A stretch of DNA of 64,000 bases from Brassica napus (GCF_020379485.1 NC_063435.1:1488001-1552000), one strand, 5' to 3'. Counted from the stretch's first letter, positions 1-11,986 are shown. Made by a program: numbers and translations. The notes: a model not told the origin generated them from the sequence alone.

Positions 1-305
1 CCCCAGGTGCGATATTTGCTCTTGGAGGAGCCAATGTCGTACACTGTGCCACTTCTTTGGGGTCCTTGCAAATTATTTGGCGTGCCCTTTTCGGTGGACC
101 AAATATTTTGGTAAGGACTTTCATATTAACACCCAAAGCTCGTGGCAGAACCTTTTTGATGTTAATGATATTCATTTCACCCCCATTGAGTCTAGACACA
201 AGTAGATTCTTCCTCCTGGGAGGATGATGCTTCATAGGCCGTGACTAACAGCTCTGCCTTATGTGTTGCTTTCTCTAAAGTGTATTCTTGTTTTTTTTTT
301 TTCAG
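1..305 (+). other. Intron or unassigned 5' sequence of the helicase gene
   Basis: No helicase exon is visible here. The stretch ends in a poly-T tract and TTTCAG acceptor directly before the first recognisable exon, so at least its 3' part is intron. On the minus strand one frame stays open from an ATG at 236 to the window edge; it was not recognised. Confidence 0.5.
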
Positions 306-2028
<1,723 letters not shown>

Positions 2029-3101
2029 CTTGTTGGGTTTTTTACCAGATAGGGGATAATATTTAGTTATATGAAAGTGTGCCCCTTTCGGTTAATTATT
2101 CATTTTGTGTAGTGTGTGTGTTGGTGTAAAGTCGCTATAACTTTTAACACCACACACCAGTACAAGATACTTCTAATGTTTTTTTTTTGTTGTTCTACGG
2201 AGAAACCTTTTGTGTTTATATTATTATCAAGACAAAAAATCTCGTTTATGGGCTCTTGTTCTTTGCTGATGGTGTTATAAGTTGGTTGTTCTTAGCTATA
2301 ATGACTGATATTTTGAAATAACAAGCTTGTTTGGTTATTGAATTTATAAATTAGTGAATATATGCACCAAAGAGATATAAAATCGTCTACTTATAAATAC
2401 CTTGGGACTCTGTTTTGTCTACGTCCCTATGAAATTCTGATAATTGATAGAAAAATGTTACGATGTTTATAAGTTATTACATGAAGCCAAGGCAATGTTA
2501 AATCAAAATAATCAGAATTCAAAGAAAAACTAGACAGACATCTTTTAATTGCACACAGAGATTGTGAATAAGTTTGGTCGAGAACAAGCCCACTAATACT
2601 GATCATAATCGACCACATAAGTTCCTTGCACTAGTCCACAGAATTCGCATAAGGGCCTATTGATGATAGAACTTTACAAGCTTGAAAAAATGAAAGTTTT
2701 AATGAAATTTCTCACCTCCTCTCCCTCCATGGTTGATCACTAAACACGCCTGATACCCTTTATATAACCTCTCTTATATACTATTCGTTATTAGATTAGG
2801 TTAAAGACACTCATGAGTCAATGACTGAGCTCACATACTCTAATCCATTAACCCTAGTTTGGTTCAGTAGACTTCATAACTTCATATGTAACAACTAATA
2901 TTAAAAACGTTTTAATGATCATCCACACGACATAGTTCATAACAGACCACCACCTAAACAAAAGAAGACCAGACCCCGCTACTTATATTAAACACACACT
3001 TATCCTCAGACGAGATGATATTGTGTTACGATAATAATAGAGTTCAAACTAAGTTTTATCCCAGAACCATCAAGATCTTCTCATCTCCATTGTTGTCACC
3101 A
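2029..3101. other. Intergenic: helicase 3' UTR and DRM2 3' flank
   Basis: The two genes converge here. No gene was found. From about 2256 onward the sequence is duplicated downstream (from about 8718), so most of this stretch belongs to the tandem duplication unit. Confidence 0.6.
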
Positions 3102-6100
3102 TCAAGATCTTCTCATCTCCATTGTTGTCTCACGAACAACCTCCAGAATCCGACAATACTCAAAGAACAACGAAGACTGTTCACCTTCAAGACCACTCCT
3201 GTTTACTCTGTTACCACCCGCGAGGTTGTTACACGGACTACCTCCAATCACAAGGTCAAACCCACCAAACCGCTTCATCAACTCTATGATTTTGTCTCTA
3301 GTTAGGTCTTGCACGTCTTCAAACTCTATCAACACTCCTCTTTGGTTAGTTTGCTCCCAAAAGTCCCTCAAGATGTTTCTGTTTACTTCTGAAATCTCCA
3401 CAGAGATGACTGTTTTCATCGGGATTTTGAGACGGTGAAGTGCCACTTCTCCACCACCAATACCCGTGAACAGTGAGAGAACATTAATACCGTCAGGAAA
3501 CAAGGGTTTTAGGACAGACAAATGATATGCCACTGTGTCCACCTAAAAGAACAAGTTCAAACACAAAATATCAAAACATAAGCAAAACGCATTACATGTA
3601 TGCAAATGCAAGGTCAAGTTACCTGAAAAGAATTGCCAAGTGACTTCAAACGATCGGTATTACTAATGCCACCACCTCGAGTATGATATTTTGGAAACCC
3701 AAGAAGAGACTCTATTTCATCTGCATCGAGTGGCGCCACTTTGTTTTTTCCCACCCATACAAGGTTCCACCTCCTACACTGCTCAATGACATACCTTTTT
3801 GTCGCCTCAGATGGTTCGCCAGTATGAGCTTCAAGTTCTAAGCGGATCCTCTTTGTTGTCTGAGCACTAGCATGAACGGTAAGTATGCAGTTCAGTTTGG
3901 TCCTTGTGTCCCATGCTGGCCACCATTTCCTAGTGTGCGGAAGCGCCTCTTGAATCGTTAGTTTTGGAGCAGGTTGAATCTGGTATCTGTTGCTGATGGG
4001 GAGGTTGTGCACATAGCCTCTCTTCCTCGCTGCCGCGCATATGAACTTGGAGTCCACAAACTCTGGTAGAACGTCATACAAATGACTTGAGATCGTCTCC
4101 CAAACGCCTGTAGGTGCACAAGCAACGTTTTCATAGTAGAAATACGGTGGGGCACGAGCTAGTGCTGGGAGAGATCTATGTGTGATGAACACCGCCTCAT
4201 TTGGAACACCAAATCCTATCATTGGGTTTGGTAGGTGAAGCGGCTGGTTATTAGCGGATGGCCTAGGCTCCTTCCTCCTTTTCTTGATGTTCTGTCTAGG
4301 CTGCATACACAAAATCAAGGTTTAATATTGCTGGTTTCCAATGATAATGAACAACAAATCAACAAGTTCCCACAAAATCATCAACCTTTAACTACAACAA
4401 CTTATGAAACGAATCAACTTGCAGGACAGACTTTTATAGGAGTTCTTTCTTAACCATACCTTTTGTTCTTCAGGGTCAATGTGAAACTCATCAAATTCTC
4501 TAGCTATATGAGCGGCACAAATAAAGTCCGCGAGGTCTGCAATGCTCACACTGTCTCCTGAAAATTTTCAGATAAGTTTAACGCAACCCTATATGAAAGA
4601 TAAGTGACTGAGAAATAGCAACATGTAACCATACACCATACAAGTATAGGCTACGATAGATAAGCCTAAGCCATGTAAGTTTGTAACGCCTAAGTTTAAG
4701 GCAGCACCATATGATAGATAAGTGAGAGAGAAATAGAAACATGTAGCGCCTACACCATACAAGCAGAGTCTATGATATACATGTAACGCCTAAGTTTGAG
4801 GCAACACTAAATAATAGATAAGTGAGAGAGAAATAGAAACATGTAACACCTAGTCCATACAAGCATAGGCTATGATAGACAAGCCTAAACCATGTAACAC
4901 ATAAGTGTAAGGCACACAACACCATATGATAGATAAGTGAGAAAAATAGAAACATGTAACGCCTACACCATACAAGCAGAGGCTATGGTTTCATTTAATC
5001 ACAGTTTATGTCACTTCCTTGGGAAGAAACGTGAAGAAAAAAGAAGCAAAAGGGAACCTTACCACATCTCTCTATAGCTAGAGAAGCTTCTAGCTCGGAG
5101 AAACCCATTTTCACCAAAGAACTCAATGGATTGCAGCTATCAAAGGAGTCTTGATCTTTCTGTAATTGTTTAAAAATAAAAATAGTTATTAAAGTGCATA
5201 TAACCTATACATATATGCAAATAACACTGAGATACAATTATAAACTTGTTTTGTGTACTGCTAAATATACCTCGTTGTCTGAGCTCAACAAATCAGCGTA
5301 TTTCATCTCATCATCACTATCTGACCAGTCCATGTTATCTTCTTCTTTCATTATAGGCAATGTATCTGCCTACAAACCACCAATAAAATTTAAGATATTT
5401 TTGTTAATATCAGAAGACATGGTATCTTCATAATATCACCACTTACTTCAGAAGAGAGGAGTGCATTTGCTATCTCTTCCATGTTTTCTTCTCCTGCAAG
5501 ATACAAAACAAATGTAAAGAAAGTCATAGAGTTTAACTTCATACTTTAAAAGAGAGAGAGAGATAAATGTCTACCATGTTTATGTATGGCTTTGATAATT
5601 TTTTCCTCATCAAATCCCATGGCAAGGAAGTGATCGATAGTCTTAGACTTAGAAGAGCTAGGTTCACAGTTCATCTTCACAACATAATCATAGAGTAAAT
5701 GAGAGAATACACTAAGACATGGACAAACTGTATATGACAAAGAAAGAACCCATCAAAACAAAAATTGAAAACTAACCGAGTACTTGGATATAGTGTCAAT
5801 AATGGCGGAAGTTTCAGCATTTGGTCCTGCAAAATCATTGATAATGACATTAAAACTAAACAAACAAATGTATTCATTCACATACAAAAATGGCTCACCA
5901 TTTTCCTGAATTGCTCTATCGATCACGTCATCTGAAAATCCCATGTCAACAAGCGTAGCAAACATGTGGTCTGAAGAAGTGACTACAGGAGATGATGACT
6001 TTGGAGAAGACTGAAAGTTATCAATCTCAAAATACAAATCGTCATCTGTATTCCACTCAGCAGAGTCGTCGTTTTGAACCTGGACAAAAATGAAAATCCA

Positions 6101-6202
6101 CCAAAACTTCAGCAATAGTTTTAACCTCTTAAATAAAATAGGGTATATTGTTTAAAAAAAAAGAATAGGGCATACAAAATGGAAATAATCGTAGTGTACC
6201 AT
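3102..6202 (-). CDS. DRM2: DRM2-type de novo DNA (cytosine-5) methyltransferase, complete copy
   Basis: Domains-rearranged methyltransferase, the plant de novo enzyme of RNA-directed DNA methylation in the nucleus. Exons, 5' to 3' on the minus strand: 6202-6200, 6079-5899, 5826-5777, 5674-5575, 5493-5447, 5369-5271, 5159-5063, 4557-4460, 4300-3623, 3542-3102; 597 codons plus stop (the Arabidopsis protein is about 626). An acidic N-terminus (FEIDNFQSSP) is followed by three UBA modules (VDMGFSDDVI, LAMGFDEEKI, VKMGFSELEA), a basic segment IKKRRKEP, then the rearranged catalytic domain. There motifs VI (YYENV), VIII (RTKLNC) and X (LGNSFQV) precede motif I (SLFTGIGGGE) and motif IV (GGSPCNNL) with the catalytic Cys. 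The first coding exon is only the ATG. The intron 4558-5062 holds a four-unit tandem repeat. No lesion is seen. A second, reduced copy lies at 9623-11068. Confidence 0.93.
4578..4990. repeat. Minisatellite of about four 95-110 bp units in a DRM2 intron
   Basis: Four diverged direct units begin near 4578, 4686, 4785 and 4895. Each carries the blocks GATAGATAAGTGAG, AATAGAAACATGTA, CCATACAAGCA and GGCTATGATAGA in the same order. The array lies in the intron 4558-5062. The second DRM2 copy lacks this region. Confidence 0.85.
6137..6174. repeat. Tail-only insertion with target-site duplication
   Basis: AATAGGGTATA (6137-6147) and AATAGGGCATA (6164-6174) flank TTGTTT plus an A-run. It lies in intron 1 of the first DRM2 copy and has no counterpart in the second copy. 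One mismatch between the repeats. Confidence 0.5.
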
Positions 6203-7334
6203 TGTTGTTGTAGTTAGGGTTAAGACTTGGATCTCTCCTGTGTGTTAGAAAAGAAAAAGAAAATCATTACCATTAACAGATCATCAGTGGCCGACGCAAC
6301 ATGAAAGATACACAGACATAGAAATATCGTGGACTCAATACCCAAATAAATGGAAACGCTCCCGCTGTCTGTGTTCTAACGTTTGGATATAACTATGGCT
6401 TACTGAATACTACTTCATATCTTTTTCAAGAGATAAAGTTAAAATGGTTAATTACAAAGATATCCTTAATAATTATTATTTTTGTTTAAAAATCAATAGA
6501 CATTGAAATACATTTGTCATTTTGCATGACCAGCTGTCTTTTTCATTACAGCTGGCACATTCAATTTTGTTTTTCAAAAAAGAGAAAATTTTGTTTAAAC
6601 ATCAAGATATTGGAATACAGCTGTTATGGTAGTGTAGTTGTTATTATTGTTTTACAGCTGGCGCATTAAAATTTTGATCACAAATTTCTCATCAATTATA
6701 TTAATATTTAAATATAAAATGAAAAAATTGTGTGGTCAGAAAATTTAGCAGTGATAATTATTATTTGTATCAAAAATTTCAAAATCTTTTTTGTCAGCAA
6801 TTTCTATATCTTTTTATTTTGTATGAATAAAAAGATTTTGGGATAAATAATTAAGTTTTAAAAAGTAAACTAAATATAAATATATTCTCGGTCTACAGGG
6901 ATCTTTCATAAATATATAGAAAAACACCTAATAATAATAAGAGAGTATTACAGATAATCCAAAAGGCCATGTCCCGAAATTAATTTGTATAGTATATGAG
7001 AAATTCAAATTTGTGGATCCTAATGTACATTAGTTCGTTAGTACTTAGTACTTAGTAGTAGTGGTGGTCTAACACGAGACGATCTATAGCGAGTCAAAGA
7101 CCGTGAATACACTAATCATCTATATATATATATATGAGTAAGTTTTTAAAATTAATAAAAAATGTCAATCATCCAGATTGCGTTGGATAGTGGCAAGAGA
7201 CATTAAACGACAGAAATACATTCATTAAAATACGAAAGCTAATCGGTAGTAATAATCTTGACAATGCTAACTCCATTACTTAATCAATCAGACTATTTAT
7301 GTGATCATACATCTTTATATAGAGATTGAGGCTC
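6203..7334. other. Intergenic: DRM2 upstream region, AT-rich
   Basis: The proximal part (to about 6370) still resembles the upstream region of the second DRM2 copy, for example AAACGCTCCCG near 6354 and 11299. Beyond it is AT-rich DNA with a loosely repeated block containing TACAGCTGGC (about 6549 and 6652). No gene was seen. Confidence 0.5.
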
Positions 7335-7496
7335 AAATATCTTCGACTCCACTGGAAAGAGAGGCTAACTGGCCAAAGATTAGTAAATACACATAATTTT
7401 AGTGACAATCATTACAGGATTCATAAAGGGTAAATGGTTTGGAGAGTGACGAGAGTCAAAGAACCTGTCCAAGGAGCAATTCAGCAAGAACACACC
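7335..7496 (-). pseudogene. SK13: GSK3/shaggy-like kinase exon remnant A
   Basis: On the minus strand an exon at about 7496-7465 encodes CVLAELLLGQ between a GCAG acceptor and a GT donor. A decayed piece at about 7365-7335 begins PLFP and then loses frame through small deletions. Both match consecutive exons of plant GSK3/shaggy kinases. The 3' exons that should follow at lower coordinates are absent. At5g14640 (SK13) sits next to DRM2 in Arabidopsis, so this is best read as its relic. Confidence 0.75.
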
Positions 7497-7744
7497 CTGC
7501 ATACCATCATATGTCAGTAGTTGTATATTATGTGGCTCCAAAAATAAGGTCAAGAAAAGTTGAGTTTTAAAATCGGCTTCAACGTCTGTTTAAGCCGATT
7601 AACAATAAATCATACTAAATCAATTTTAATGTTTGACTTTTTTTTTGTATCTGAAATAGTTTGGTCAAAGCTGAAATTTAAAATGAACAATTTTCAAAAT
7701 TTGGAAATTAAAATAGCTCAAACGGAAATTAAAGGTTATAGTCC

Positions 7745-7998
7745 TGTTCGTTTGGTTGCCGCAGGTTTCGGCGTCAGCGGCGGCGGCAGTGTCAATGAGG
7801 ACAATTGTTGTTCGTTTTGCAGACGCTAACGCTGCCGCATACTATATCGCGACCGCAGGTTTTATCGGCGTCAGCTGCAGGATGCGGCGTTCGAACGCGG
7901 CGTCAGACGCAACTTCCTGCGTCAACGAAACGAACAAGAGTTGACGCAGAATGTTGACGCTGCCGCTGCCGCTGAAACCTGCGGCAACCAAACGAACA
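7745..7998. mobile_element. MITE with CTGTTCGTTTGGTTGCCG-type terminal inverted repeats, copy 1
   Basis: Element of 254 bp running from TGTTCGTTTGGTTGCCGC to its complement GCGGCAACCAAACGAACA. GC-rich subterminal blocks (GACGCTGCCGC and complement) make it largely self-complementary. A second copy of the same length lies at 62537-62790. No clear target-site duplication, so the superfamily is not assigned. It lies between the two shaggy-kinase remnants. The short open frames inside are by-products of the GC-rich repeats. Confidence 0.85.
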
Positions 7999-8205
7999 TG
8001 GCTGATATTGTTTTTATTTGTAAGTTAAAGGGTTTTTTGTTGTTTTCTCTTTTAAATTATTATTATTATTAGGAGTTTTGTTATGAAAGATTCCTTTAGA
8101 CGGAAACATATATATTTATATTTAATTATTTTTAAAAAATTTAAAAGATTATGCCAATTTTTTTATTTATATACATAGACGCTTTGAGTAGGTTAGTCTT
8201 CTATC

Positions 8206-8642
8206 AATTTTTTCCTGAGGTTTATTTGGAGAAAATATTGGAGAAATCTTGAGGCAAGGTCTATAGCTTCTGGAGGTGTACGCTTATGAAATATCTTTTG
8301 AATCAACACAACATTTTTTTCAGTTAGGTGTGGGCTCAAAAATATATGGAGCATGTTGAGAAACTTACTGATGTTTAGTTTGCTTAATTTGTGCCAAGGA
8401 TGAGCCGTTATCTGAGGGAATTTGAATTCGGTGTAGTGTGGATTCATACATTTGATTTCCTCTCGTGTTGGCGTTCCAATAACCTGTAAACTCACAATCA
8501 AAAACATATATTGCAATCAGTAGCCGGAGATGGAGCCTCTACATTCCGTATGATCAATGATCCAGTCCATGTTTCAACCAAGTTGAAGTACCTTAATAAT
8601 CTCAACTAGTTGGTCGACTCCACTTTCACCAGGAGACAGAGG
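8206..8642 (-). pseudogene. SK13: GSK3/shaggy-like kinase exon remnant B
   Basis: Three successive GSK3 exons on the minus strand. 8642-8592 encodes GESGVDQLVEIIK; 8483 to about 8391 encodes [13 protein letters not shown] and ends HPWHK; about 8305-8206 encodes [17 protein letters not shown]. The donor after HPWHK reads AAATTAAG instead of a GT donor, and the last exon decays into FLQINLRKK, so no functional product is expected. Upstream exons are cut off at about 8718, where sequence duplicated from the helicase-DRM2 interval begins. The exon starting PL(F/S)P is also present in remnant A, so two kinase copies contributed. Confidence 0.8.
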
Positions 8643-8717
8643 CTACGCAGCCAAGCATATGTGAAACACACAACTTTTAGAGACAACATTCAATGATTCA
8701 CAAAGGACGTTATATGT

Positions 8718-9622
8718 TGTTCTTTGCTGCTGGTGTTATAAGTTGGATGTTCTCAGCTATAATATAGGAATGATATATTGGAATAACGAGTTTGTTTGGT
8801 TATTGAATCCTTAACTTAGTGTATATATACACCAAAAGGTATGAAATATTGTATATATATATATAACTAGTAACTTTAAAATGTTCAAATCGGAATGCCT
8901 TGCAATTCTGCTTTGTCTACGTCTCTTTGAATTAGGATACAATGGTCAGATGATTGTTAAATGAAGCCAAGGCACAATTAAATCAAAATAATCAGATTTA
9001 AAGAAAAGCTTCTTTTGATTGCACACACAATTGTGAATAAGTTTGGTCGAGAACAAGCTCACTAATATTGATCATAATCGATCACATATAAGTTCATTGG
9101 ACTAGTCCACAGAATTCGCAGAGGGCCTTAAAGCTAAATTGATGTTCTCACTATTTAAGATATAATTTAATATCATAGGGGCCTTTTGTTGATGATAGAA
9201 CTTTACAAGCTTGAGAAACTGTTAATGGTTTGATCAAAAAAAAAAGGAGAGAAACTGTTAATGAAATTTCTCACCTCCCTGGTTGTGGTAGATCACTAAA
9301 CACACGTGATACCCTTTCTCTAAGTTCTACCCAATCGTAATTTTTAGATTAGGTTAAAGACACTAATGACTGAGCTCACATACAGAGTTCATACATTAAC
9401 CCTCACTTGATATGCTTCATAATTTCATACGTAACAGCCAAACTTAATATTTAAAACGTTTTAATAAACATCAACCACCGCCGCATAGTTCATAATAGAC
9501 CACCGCCAAAATAAAGAGGACCCTCCTACTTATATATTAAACACACACTTATACGTACTCAGACCATATGATATTACATTACGATAATGACAGAGTTCAG
9601 ACTAAGTTTTATGCCAGGATCA
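8718..9622. repeat. Duplicated 3' flank of DRM2 (second copy)
   Basis: From TTGTTCTTTGCTG at 8718 the sequence parallels 2256 onward, with the same order of blocks (GGTGTTATAAGTTGG, TGAAGCCAAGGCA, AAGTTTGGTCGAGAACAAGC, TAGTCCACAGAATTCGCA). It continues into the DRM2 copies. It differs by small indels, including a tail-only insertion at 9228-9248. Confidence 0.85.
9213..9263. repeat. Tail-only insertion with 15 bp target-site duplication
   Basis: GAGAAACTGTTAATG occurs at 9213-9227 and 9249-9263 around a 21-nt insert GTTTGATC plus an A-run plus GGA. The matching place in the first duplication copy (near 2680) has a single, uninterrupted site. Confidence 0.8.
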
Positions 9623-11068
9623 TCAAGATCTTCTCATCTCCTTTGCTGTCTGGCGAACCACGTTCAGAACCCTGCAATACTCATAGAACATCAAAGACTG
9701 TTCACCTTCCAGACAATTCGGGGTTACTCTGTTACCACCAGCGAGGTTGTTGCAAGGGCTACCTCCAATCACGATATCAAACCCACCAAACTGCTTCATC
9801 AACTCTACGATTATATCTTTAGTTAGGTCTTGCACATCTTCAAACTCTATCAACACTCCTTTCTGGTTAGTTCGCTCCCAAAAGTCTCTCAAGATGTATT
9901 TGTTTACTTGTGAGAACTCCACAGAAACAACTGTTTTCATCGGAATTTGGAGACGATGAAGTGCCATTTCTCCACCACCAATACCAGTGAACAGGGAGAG
10001 GACATTAATACCATCAGGAAACAAGGGTTTAAGGACAGACAAATGATATGCCAATGTGTCCACCTAAAAACAAGTTCAAACATCAAAACATGGGAAATAC
10101 AACTATCAATAACTAAATAAATTCAAACTACTATAAAGTATAAACTGATACTAACCAAACAAAACGATGATTATGCAAATGCATGGGGCAGTTACCTGAA
10201 AAGAATTACTGAGTGACTTTAAACGCTCGGCCCTACTAATGCCACCACCACCTCGTGTATGGTATATTGGAAACCCCATAAGAGTCTCAATTTCATTTAC
10301 TTCCAATGGCACAGCTTTGTTTTGTCCCACCCATATAAGATTCCATTTTTCGCACTGCTCAATGACATACCTTTTTATCTCCTCAGGCGGTTCTCCCCTA
10401 GAAGCCTCAAGGGCAGAGCGGATCCTGTTTGTTAACTGAGAACTAGCATTAACAGTAAATATGCAGTTCAGTTTGGTTCTTGTATCCCATGTTGGCCACC
10501 AATTCTTGGTCAGCGGCAACACCTCTTGAATTGTGTGTTTCGGAGGAGGTTGAATCAGATATCTGTTGCTGATGGGGAGATTGTGTACATAACCTCTCTC
10601 CCTTGCTGCAGCACATATGAAACTTGAGTCCACAAATTCTGGTGCAACGTCATACAAATGCCTTGAGATTGTCTCCCAAGGTGCAAGAACAACATTCTCA
10701 TAGTAGAAATATGGTGGGCCTCTTGCTAGTTCTGGTAGTGATCTTTGTGTGACGAACAGCTGCTCATTTGGAACCCCTAATCCACTCATTGGTATTGGTA
10801 GGCGAAGCGGCTCATCATTGGTGACTACCGGAGATGGGGACGACGGTGATGAGTGAAAGTTAACGATCTCAAAATCCATATCATCATCGGCATTAGATGG
10901 AGATGAGTGAAAGTTAAGGATCTCAAAATCCAAATCATCGACAGCGTTCCAATCAGCAGAATCTTTTGCCTAAAATTAATGTACAAAATAGAAAATTGTG
11001 ATGATGAAATAAAATAATCATATACAAATCAAATAACTGTACAAATGAAAATAATCACAGTGTACCAT
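9623..11068 (-). CDS. DRM2: UBA-less DRM2-like DNA methyltransferase paralog
   Basis: Tandem paralog of the gene at 3102-6202. Exons: 11068-11066 (ATG only), 10969-10196, 10063-9623; 405 codons plus stop, in frame. The protein goes from an acidic N-terminus straight into LRLPIPMSGLGVPNE and the catalytic domain. All three UBA domains and the basic IKKRR segment are gone, and the large second exon fuses what are separate exons in copy 1. The acidic motif occurs twice (DLDFEILNFHSSP, DMDFEIVNFHSSP). Motif VI (YYENV), VIII (RTKLNC), I (SLFTGIGGGE) and IV (GGSPCNNL) are kept. Motif X reads LSNSFQV where copy 1 has LGNSFQV, and one Gly is added in the preceding RGGGG. It could be an active enzyme recruited differently, a catalytically weak DRM3-like partner, or a recent pseudogene with an open frame. 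Confidence 0.85.
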
Positions 11069-11616
11069 TGTTGTAGTAGCAAGGTGACTGGATCAAGGGG
11101 ACTTGTAGTCTAGTAAGGATCTCTGGTGTGTAAACCTGCCTAAGAAGAGTTACTAAGAATAAAAACTTCTGAAGAAGAAGAGATCAGTGAATAATAACGC
11201 ATGTTGCATGGCCTCAAAGTAACAAGCAGATTCTACCAAATTCTATTTTATAAGAGAATAAAGTTAAAACCCGGAGAAATATCGTCTGAGAAGCTGAAAC
11301 GCTCCCGTGGTGGGTAGAAGTTCGATCGTCGTCGTCGGTGAGAGAGCTGTGTTACGCCGTGAACTAGAGAAACATTTAATATTAGCAACGATGGCGTACT
11401 GAGAACGATATCTGAACTTAATAGGCCTGAGATTTTTTTTCTGTCATATCATTTCTTATTATAAGGCTCAACAAGTACGATAATTACAAACTGATGCCCA
11501 CAAACAGGCCCATTCATAAAACTAAAAAAAAGGAGATAACAATGCCAATGATTAGGTTCAAAAACAAATGTGTTTAATCTATGACTTTAGAAAATAAGCA
11601 CTTATATATTTCATAT

Positions 11617-11823
11617 TTAAGTGCTAATCGAACCGAGGTAGCGGAAGTGAATTTTCTTTAACACTTGAAAACTCCTTATGGCAGAACAACTGCCTGACAC
11701 AGCCAACATGACTCGATCAGAAGAATCCATGAAACATTTTCGGTTAGCAGCGAAACACAAGGGCGTGTTTGGTTTGGGAAAGTGGAGATTTGGTGTGAAG
11801 GGAAGGCAAACATACTGAGCCAT
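11617..11823 (-). CDS. Unrecognised small open frame, doubtful
   Basis: An ATG at 11823 opens a frame of 68 codons to a stop at 11617-11619 (MAQYVCLPFTPNL...). The frame is also open upstream to 11904 without an ATG. The segment SSDRVMLAVSGSCS loosely recalls a PP-loop (SGG.DS) but lacks the second Gly and the Asp. It may be a remnant exon or chance. Not recognised. Confidence 0.2.
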   Translation of the reverse strand: MAQYVCLPFTPNLHFPKPNTPLCFAANRKCFMDSSDRVMLAVSGSCSAIRSFQVLKKIHFRYLGSIST

Positions 11824-11986
11824 TCCTTTGGAGAGAAGGGAAGTTGAAGCAGCCCTTTTCACTACTGCAACGCTATTGCCTATTAGGTTTAGGGTACTTA
11901 ACACAAAGGAAATGAGAATGCGTCTGGTTTTTACATGGTTTAGTTTGATCCGGTTATCTATTCGGTTTATACTGATTGATCACTTG

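Noticed and set aside
4578..4990. Possible CRISPR-like array because of regular repeats
   Set aside because: Units are contiguous, about 100 bp and diverged, inside a plant intron; this is a minisatellite.
7756..7944. Ala-rich open frames SASAAAAVSM (also at 62476-62736)
   Set aside because: Both lie inside the two MITE copies and arise from the GCnGCn-rich repeats; no promoter or conserved product.
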